A stretch of 64,000 nt of DNA from Sphagnum compactum (taxonomy: Eukaryota; Bryophyta; Sphagnopsida; Sphagnales). The stretch lies in contig OZ234493.1 in assembly GCA_965153455.1 (NCBI GenBank), positions 3,844,001 to 3,908,000 on the forward strand. The letters run 5' to 3'. The notes under the pieces are model-generated. The model did no database searches and was not told where the DNA came from. It worked only from the letters and a program-made list of their open reading frames with translations. The position numbers were made by a program, and so were the translations under genes. This document shows, piece after piece, positions 55,671 to 64,000 of this stretch (position 1 is the first letter of the stretch; each line of letters starts with the position of its first letter).

Positions 55671-56470
55671 ACATCAATCCCTTACATTTTCCTGTCACAT
55701 TTGTTTTGTCAGAGTCACACACACATTACTCGATGTACACATTCAGGTACACCACATGTCAGAGCACAAACATGACAATCAGATGAAGTGGTAGAAGACA
55801 TTGCCAAATGCTGCAGCTCCTCAAAGTCCAAAATGAGATTGGTTTGAACTTTGGTTGGCTACATGGCTGTTCATTGATCAGTAGTCTCCTTGCCATGGAT
55901 TTGGGCATCGGAGAGAAGAAACCCTTTGAAACCTTGAGTGCTAGTGGTCTGTGATATCACTGTCTGCCAGATTGCTTTTGTTTCCTTCTTGTGAATGTAG
56001 AACACTACCGAAACTTGACAGACAACAAAAGACAGTTGGCTCTTCTTACCCTTTCAAACCTGTTACAGTGTTTGATTTCCCTTGTTCATGTTCTATAGTA
56101 TGATGTGTTTTTTCTTTGGATTTTCCAAGATTGCAGGGTGGTCCAGCAAATGTGAAGTTGCATTATGATCCAGACAGTATTGATGGTAAGCATCTTGGCC
56201 TGAATTTCACTGCAAGCTTTAGCTGTGCTGGCAGAATTTTGTGTCATTACTTTCACAGCATTTTATCCATTGCCTGCACATGCTTGAGCTTGCATCTTCA
56301 GGAACGATGCGGCAAGAGGCGACACCTTCGAATATTTCTCATGTGCAAACCTCTTCAGGAACGACGCGGCAAGAGGCGACGCGCCTTTTGGTCCAGTGGG
56401 CATCATTCATCATTGTCTGTGACGAAAAAGAGGTCATTCGTAATTCAGTCTGTGATGAAAATCATCCCCA

Positions 56471-56758
56471 CTACGCCACTCCAGCCACCCCCAAGAAAAG
56501 GAAGGAGGACCCCAAAAAAACGGAAAAAAAAAAAAACACCTCCCTTCACTCCCCCGTCCGGTCCTTTCCCGCCCGTCCCCCCCTGCTGGCCCCCACCTGC
56601 TGCCCCCCCCCACCCCTGTTGGCCCCCCCCCTGCTGCCGCTCAGTAACTTCCTAACTGCCGCTCAGTAAAAAGTAACTTAGGTAAATTAGGTAACTTCGA
56701 AAAGGTAAAAACAGACAGACGGACGCACAGACACCATGTTTGTAATTATATATAAGAT
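56471..56758 (-). other. Helitron 5'-terminal zone
   Basis: On the minus strand this zone starts at 56,758 with TCTTATATATAATTACAAAC, followed by a ctgt/cgtc-rich segment and a strongly G-rich segment (C-rich on plus, 56,550-56,640). At 56,471-56,491 it contains the 21-base word ctacgccactccagccacccc, which also occurs just inside the 3' end at 48,558-48,578. Confidence 0.6.
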
Positions 56759-59700
56759 TTCATAGTATGTAGGGTTAAGGTTTAGTAGTCACTTCATGAT
56801 TGACATGTGCAAATAGCCACCAGTCGCAAAAACATTTAACAAGTTTGCACCACTAGAGCAATTCACATTTTTGCCTTTGAGTTGTTTGAATTGTGCACTT
56901 TTGCAATGTGAAATTTGAACCAAGGCTTTGCATTATTATCCACATTGATGTTGTATTGGTGTTATCATCTACATACCAATGACCATTTTTTTAATTTTTA
57001 TTTTATTTTGATTTTGATTTTTTCCATGTTTTGTTGAATGCCATTGTGAATGATGAAGGTGAAATAGTTTTCTATGTGTGAACATCTAAAGATTTAACAA
57101 GAATGTGGACGTTCAATATAGCTAGGATTGGGTGGACAATATTTTTATGCATTGTAAGCTGCAACATTGACACATTTTCATATAATCTCCTTGCAATAAA
57201 ACTTGCTAGCACTTTTGTCTTCTTGTGCTCATACTTATTATTTTGATGCAAAAACGACTGCGACGTGCACATGTGAAAATGCCAAAATCGTTATAGCCAA
57301 AATGATCTAAACAGTTCACTACTTTCACCATTCATGTGTGAAAGAAAAAAATCAAGTTTGCCAAAAATATTCTCACTTTTCCATACAAAGAACCACCCGT
57401 CAAAATCAAGAAAAGCCGATGAAAAATGTTAATCATGTTTCTAAATGAAGGGATTTTCTATAAAAAATTGCTTCAACAAGACTTACAATGTAAGATCCTT
57501 GGGTATCCTTGGGAAATTAACCTTTTTCTTCCTTTTTTAACGCACCATATCCTTGATTGTTAGGTCAAGGAGGCATTGTTATTAAGGCATTTCACCCCCA
57601 CTACCAAAAAAGGTAATTTTTTACAAGCTTCAACTTGATTAAAATGTTTTCATTGATAAAGGCGATGTGCACCTTGACTAAAGGCAAGCGGCATAAAAGA
57701 CATGAAATATTTTGTATTAGTGAATTTGACTAAGGTGACATTTTTTACTAGGTGTCAATTTAAACATCTAATAAAAAAGAACAAACAATATAAAAAGGTT
57801 CATCAAGATGGCTAGGGCTTAATCAAATCAACTATATTGATTTTACATTAGCTCGGCCAAGGCTACCTATTTAACATAATTAATTAGCCTACTAGAAAAG
57901 ACCTAGGTACCTATCTATCATAGGTTAAGTTATGTTGTGTTTGTAAAGAATTACCACCACTAAGGTATAAATGTTTTTAATTTATGTGTGGTGATTACTT
58001 AAGGGTAGGTGCACAAATGAGTGGACCACTTTACCACAAATCCAAAGTTCTTTTTTATTCAAAATCCTGACCAAATTTTGAAAATTGCAACTAGTTTACA
58101 TTGATTTCTTTCATATTTTTTTCATGTCATTAATGTTTCATCTAGAGTTTCTCTTTCTTTAAACATGTAAACAAAAGTACCATAAAACATATCTTCTTTC
58201 AATATTGATATGCATTTTTTTTTAAATGTTAATAATTAGCCCATTCAAAAGGTCATAAATATAATCGTAAAATTCAATTAATTTTGTTTTTTGACCCTTA
58301 GCTTTTTTATTGTGATATTTTATTAATTTCAAGTCTCTAACACACACCTCATCAATCAATGGACCATATCATAGTTCACAAAGAAATGGATCAAAAAGTA
58401 TAGTCCATGAGTTTTGAGTTCAAAACTCCATGGCTCTTATGATTTTTTAAATTTTGTAAAATGATTTTGTGCTTCATGTAGATAATCAAATTAAGATCTT
58501 CAAATGAAGTTCATTTTAATAAATTTCAAAATCTATAAAGCAATAAAGTTTGAATTAGAAAAATCACAAATTAACGTTAAAATTTGTTAATGATTGATGT
58601 TTTTTAAAAACATTTTTAAAAATCATTTGAATATCTATAAAATATATTTATTTTATTGAATAGATCTTTGAATAAAATTCAACATTATATTTTTATTTGC
58701 TTCATTTGAACAAGACTTGAAACCTTTTTAAATGTTTCAATTTTGGGATTCCTAACAATTTCATAATTAAAAAAATAAAACAAAAAGTTGCACATTTATA
58801 TTAACAAAAGGTTGTGTAACCTAATGGCAAATGCATTGACACGCCCCCATAAAGTTCTTGGGTTCAAACATGTATATGATTTTCATATACGGTGGGTGAT
58901 GTGTATAATGCATGTGTACATCATTAACTTATGGTCACAGGTAGGGGCGTAGGTAGATGCCTACTTACCTATTTTTTTTACAACATACAATGTCATGTCA
59001 TTTCAAAGATGTATTATAACGATGACATGTGGCCTAAATCAAACCATAAACAATGATGGTTTAATTCACCAATAGTCAAATTGATAAAAAATTTCATTTG
59101 ACACCCCTTGACCCTTTGGTAAAGAAGACACCAATCAAAATAAACATGTTCAACTTGACTTGTCCATAATAACACTTTGGTCAAGTTAGACAAGGGGGCA
59201 AAAGGGGTATTTTTAATTGATTTTTTCAATTTAAAAAGTAACATTATTTTATAATATTTAAACATTGGATTCCCAAAGCAAAATGCCATGATAATAATGT
59301 AGGCCCCCTATATTAAATGACCTAGCTTTCTTTAAGGTCTCTTAATTTAAACCCAATACTCATATTAAGAACATCAACACAAAGAAGGATGTTAAATGAC
59401 CCATCCTTATTTAAGGGTTCTTTGGTTCGGACTTGATAACATTAACACAAAAGAGTGACCTAACCTCCTTTGGGGTCTTTTCATCCACATCCAAGACTCG
59501 TGCCAAGAACGTTGACATTAAAAGGGTTTCTAAATGAAGCTAAATTACTCCTTTTTTTACTTAACCCCAAAAGAACCTAAAGAAATGAGGGTGTAAAGTA
59601 AATGTGTTAATTCCCACCTTTATAACGGATGAACTCAATTATTTTAAAAACAAGTTTAAATAAAGTTATGAAAATTTTATCTTACATAAATGTCTTGTAA

Positions 59701-62700
59701 TTTTTCTATCGGTTATATTTTATTTAATTTTTGATATACTAGTAATTAGTTATAAATGTGTTATGTAATTGACATAAACTTGGGGATATTATGATAGTAG
59801 ATTCATTTGAAATTGACAAAATGAATATCATATTTGAACATTACTTAGTGAATTAACCATTGTGTTCTTTTCTTTCAAAACCCAATGTAATGATATTTTA
59901 ATAATGATTACTTAACTTGAAATGTTCAATATTAGTGATATTATGTATGATAATTAATTACTAATTACAATCTCAAAAATTAATGTCACATGAGCAACAT
60001 TAATTAATTTTAATCTCATTGTCACGCTACTCAATGTCAACGAATTTCTAGCCCAACATCATAAATTGATTTTTTTCCATTCAACCCCTATTTGACCTAA
60101 ATCACCTTAATGTAAAAAATATTCATTAATATCTTTACAAACTGATAGTAATAACACCTTAAGTTTATTCTTTTTACAACCTAATACCAACAATTATTTC
60201 GCACTTCCATTACATGTTAAGTATGATATGACCATGGTTTTTTACTTCAATTTTGTCAAGTAGATGATTGGTGATCATCCACATGAAGAAGTAATCACAT
60301 TTGGATAGAGGTAAAATAGTACAATATTTTTTAAATAAATTATTGCTTAGTTCTAACAATCAATAAAAATTCATTATCTAAATATAATGACATAGCAAAC
60401 CCAGCCTTGGGTGGTGCCACTAGGAATCACATCAAAGAATGGTTAAGGAACTAAAATTGGCCAAGTAATTGTATTATATCCTTGTTGTATGCCCTAATAT
60501 ATGTTATTAAATTTATATTGAAATAAAAAATGAAATTTGCTACAAATTTGTATTCCTAATTGTCATGGGCCTTTCATGAATCACATTACCGAACTATGGA
60601 AATTCACAACTAAATCATACTTACTCAATTAATTACATAATCAAATAATCAAATAAAGTACCTCCAAAAACACCATAGAAATTTATTTCACAAGAAAAAT
60701 CCCCACACATGTTTCAAACATGTGTTTTGTTGAAAAACTTCAAGGAAAGGAAGCAACATCACATTCCTAACTTTTTTTCTAAATGATTACTTCAACATCA
60801 AAATACAAAATCTTCATGATATCATTAAAGTTTCAAAATCTATACAACTTAGCAAATGTATTCAGTATTTTTTAAAATGAAAATCCTTATTTAACGGTTT
60901 CCCATATTTTTTTAAAGTTAGATGAGTCTAGTAAACTAAAAAGGTGACATTTCTAGTGGACCACTCAAGGATGGGTTTGCCAACAAGTGAATTTTTTCTA
61001 TCAAAATATGGTGACCCTAGTTTTTTTTGTTACCATAATGCAAAATTTTGCCCCAAAAAACCATTGGATATGACATAAACTTGATCCATTTATGGTGGTA
61101 AATGACTTAAAATCCATCATAACATTTTTTTTCAAATCAATAATTATCAAAATAAATTTTTCAATTTTTTCCACAAATCTTGGTACAAAATATTCAATTA
61201 ATGATTGTTTAAATCCATTTATCCATTAATTATCATAACTAATAACCAACATCATGTACTCTCATTACACATAAATGCCAATTTCAATAGTAGATTATAT
61301 CAAATTTTGTCCACCGCACTAATTGGTTTTTGGCATATTTACTTTGCCCTTATAATTGGGACAATGCCCAACAAAAGAACCCAACCTATGCAAAAATCCT
61401 TGAACTTAAAATTGCTAAGAACATTTTCAATGAATTAATTGAATTTATGTTAAACAACATAAAATTTCCTTTGTAAAAAAAGACATTTGTTTTTGGTTTG
61501 AATTAGGTTTTTAAAATTTAATTTATCACATTTATGTTCTTGTCCTCTCACATCATTTCATTTAAAAACATTTTCAAAAAAAAAACATTGAATAACACCC
61601 TTGGATGAGGACATTACCCAAATAAATCTCCATTCAACTATTTGTTTTACGTGGGGCTTTATTTTAGTATTTCCTTCATCCTTGAACACTACCCAATATT
61701 AAAATATTTCTTTCAAAAACATTAATGTAATTAAAGGGCACCTTACCCAAGAATTATTTTTCTTCATTATTTGGGAGAAAAAACAAAATGTCCAATATGG
61801 TAGGCATTTCATTTTTTGAAACACCATGCATTTTTTTTTAAATTTTGTGATAGACTAAAATATCATTACAAATAAATAAATAAATAGAACTAGTTTTTTA
61901 TGCTCAATAAAACTTTCGATCATATGCGTTACTAAAATTAAGCAAGTGCAAAATTTTGCATAACTATTATTCCAATATAATTTGTGGCCTTATGCTTTAC
62001 CCTACACATAAAATCTTTTTTTTAAAATTATTATTTCCAAATTTTTATAAAAAAAAACACTTGACTATGCACTTAGAGTTTAAAATTCTATTTCTTGAAC
62101 AACATTTTTGCAAAAGGAAAATTATGCAAAAGTTCATCAAACCACCACATAGCACTCTAGTAATTGAGTTTTTCCTACAATTCCACAAACTCAAAGTAGG
62201 GTAAGCAAGTTGTCGATTGATCATTTGGTGTATTAGAGGTGAATCACATATTCAATCATTGTTCTTTTGTGTCTAATGTCCAAAGAAAATATGTATATCT
62301 CCTATGGGTACATCCATAGCCTTTTAGATCATTCAAAATGATCAAAATGAGGAAAATATGATCCCGGGTTTTGAATTTGAAAATTTTCTAAATATTGCAC
62401 ATGGCACTATGTGAAACACCTAACTACCTATAATCAAATGGTCAAATGTCCATGATTGGATGTTACTACCCCATTACCAAAATGGATTTTATTCCTTTTA
62501 TCCATTCATGTGACTTCCAATGATTCACATGTCCTCCAATGCTAAAGATCTAAGAGAAAAAAAGGTTTCCTAATCTAAAATCACGGGTATTTTAGGGTTC
62601 ATGAAACCTAAAATTTTGCATGCTAATCATCAACACTGCAAGGACCTTTAAGTCATGGTTCTATTTTTGCATAGCAAGTTGGGTTCACCATTAAATATTC

Positions 62701-64000
62701 TCGTGTAAGCTTAAGTGGGTTTTGTTTTTTAGGTGTTTGTCATTTTCTTAATGCTTTGTTTTCTTAAATATGCTCTTGTAAGTAGCTTTGGTGTTCCTCT
62801 TCCTAATTTTCATCATTTTGTGTTTGTGTTCGATTTGGTGTTCTTCTTCATGGTCCTCATCACCTTGTTGTTATGTTCAACATGGCACTCCTTCATTGTA
62901 CTTATACATGTTTCAAATGTGTTTTAGATGCAAAAACTATGTGCAAAAACTATGAACCTATAAAGACCAAATGTCACACAATTTTCATTTCCAAATCATG
63001 CAATGCAAATGGACCATTATCCCATCCCTTTTTTTTAGTGTTGTTGAGAAACATTTGAACTAGGATACATCTCAATGTTGGATAACATGTGATATGTGCT
63101 AAGGTAGGGTGATCATATCTAACCCAATTGTTGTGCTTGCACTATTGCTTTTAAAAGTGATATGTGAATCATGCCCAACCATAGTTAATATATTGAAATT
63201 GGTTAATAAAATTCCACTTGGAATAAACTTTTGTAAGAAAGACAAGAATTATTCAAATAGGACACATGTCATCCAAACCTTCTTTTGCATTGACATATAT
63301 ACATGTCCTTAGTTTGCAAAGTTTGGCGTAGTCATCCCACAATCTTTCATCATTAAAAATGAAAAATCCCACTTGTTACATTTATCTTTATATAATTGAC
63401 ATTTAACCATTTGACCAATAATTGAGAATGGTGTATAAACTTGATTTCAACCTTTTTTAGCTAGAACTATTGCTCCTAATTTTATTTTTATTTGAATTCA
63501 TGTTTCATTCAATATATATATATATATATAATTATAATTGTGGTGATTGTACAATCCTTCAAGTTTCGAATTACAAGAATTATTCATCAAACATTGTTCC
63601 TTGCAAATTTTGAATCCATCTATGTGTTGAATATTCAATTTTGGATGTCTACGCTTGAACCCATACCACTAACTATTCCATGCTACATTATTGTGAAATA
63701 ACATGTTGTACTAGTTTGCATGAGCTCTACCACTTTCATCTTGAGCTATTAGAAGGTTATTGACAACCTACATTTTTACATAATTGAGGTCCAAATAATT
63801 ACTATTACACCTTTTTCTTTTGTTATCACATTAACTTGTTGCCTTTGTTTTCCTCATTACAAAAAATCATAATTTAAAAAGTTGTCCAACTTGATTGATC
63901 ACTTATATGTTTTGATTGGAAAAATAGTTTTTTAAAAATTGGAAATGTGGGTGCTAAAGTGACATGCCTTTTTCATATGTTCATTTGGTTAAAATGAGTT
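56759..64000. other. AT-rich intergenic DNA, no gene seen
   Basis: About 7.2 kb of AT-rich sequence with only short, unconvincing frames. A second tRNA-like segment lies at about 58,812-58,880, with A-box-like taacctaatgg and B-box-like gggttcaaac. An (AT)n run is at 63,511-63,531. The 62,680-63,060 stretch has longer T-rich frames like those near 2.7 kb, without recognisable similarity. Confidence 0.55.
58812..58880 (+). other. tRNA-like sequence (possible SINE fragment)
   Basis: An A-box-like word taacctaatgg (58,817-58,827) is followed about 33 bases later by a B-box-like gggttcaaac (from 58,860). No convincing acceptor stem or 3' end was found, so it is treated as a tRNA-derived relic. 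Confidence 0.3.

Larger units (their letters stand above)
53889..56470. other. Helitron 5' cargo region
   Basis: This 2.6 kb between RepHel and the element's 5' terminal zone is not Helitron protein coding. It contains a two-copy 62-bp repeat (about 53,908 and 53,971, sharing gggttgaaatc and attttgtgggatt), a captured H+-ATPase exon (54,366-54,458) and an 85-bp perfect duplication. A plus-strand segment near 56,135-56,188 looks like an exon, ending just before gtaagc and reading GGPANVKLHYDPDSIDG, which I cannot assign. A short repeat of aggaacgaygcggcaagaggcgac occurs near 56,301 and 56,358. The mix suggests several captured host fragments. Confidence 0.5.
48540..56758 (-). mobile_element. 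Helitron, full-length ends present, coding-defective
   Basis: Read on the minus strand, the element begins at 56,758 with TCTTATATATAATTACAAAC preceded by A, and ends at 48,540 with CTAG followed by T. This fits the Helitron rules of 5' TC, 3' CTRR and insertion between A and T without target duplication. A GC hairpin (GTGGC-GTA-GCCAC, 48,554-48,566) sits 14 bases before the 3' end, as expected. The 8.2 kb interior holds a RepHel gene (48.6-53.9 kb) followed upstream by 2.9 kb of non-RepHel DNA, which includes a captured H+-ATPase exon and an 85-bp duplication. The element is far GC-richer than its AT-rich flank. The coding part is broken, so mobilisation would need an outside RepHel. Confidence 0.85.

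Overview
This window is plant nuclear DNA. The genes have many introns (canonical GT-AG, about 80 to 1200 bp), and two encode plastid proteins with transit-peptide-like N-termini: a BASS4-type carrier and lycopene beta-cyclase. The beta-cyclase has seven introns, whereas the angiosperm gene is normally uninterrupted. Together with the degraded PIF/Harbinger and Helitron elements, this suggests a seed-free land plant (bryophyte, lycophyte or fern) or another streptophyte with a repeat-rich genome. The species cannot be settled from the sequence.

Layout. (1) 1-11.4 kb is very AT-rich and nearly gene-free. It holds a broken PIF/Harbinger transposase at the left edge, a degenerate caagttta-type array with a GC-richer insert near 4.1-4.6 kb, and a tRNA-like sequence near 5.1 kb. 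(2) 12-47.7 kb is a gene island of more balanced composition: BASS4-like carrier (+, 15.45-19.61 kb), splicing factor 1/branchpoint-bridging protein (-, 22.87-29.07 kb), mitochondrial inner-membrane protease IMP1 (+, 30.42-32.03 kb), ADP-ribosylation factor (+, 36.43-39.79 kb), lycopene beta-cyclase (+, 42.67-45.86 kb) and a small membrane RING protein (-, 47.00-47.68 kb). Several minisatellites lie between or inside these genes. (3) 48,540-56,758 is one apparently complete but coding-dead Helitron on the minus strand, with a 5' TC, a 3' hairpin plus CTAG, and an A/T target. It carries a RepHel gene with three introns, three in-frame TAG codons and at least two frameshifts, plus a captured plasma-membrane H+-ATPase exon. 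(4) 56.8-64 kb is AT-rich with no supportable gene.

The host genes are ordinary single-copy housekeeping genes, not an operon or cluster: plastid metabolite transport, pre-mRNA splicing, mitochondrial protein maturation, vesicle traffic and carotenoid synthesis. SF1 and IMP1 are head to head and share a 1.3 kb 5' region with a GA repeat. The items most worth a second look are the gene-capturing Helitron, the pattern of its three amber codons, the SF1 protein that lacks the RRM of the Arabidopsis protein, and the intron-rich lycopene cyclase. I found no clear new multi-gene system. Exon boundaries were read by eye from splice consensus, reading phase and remembered family sequences.
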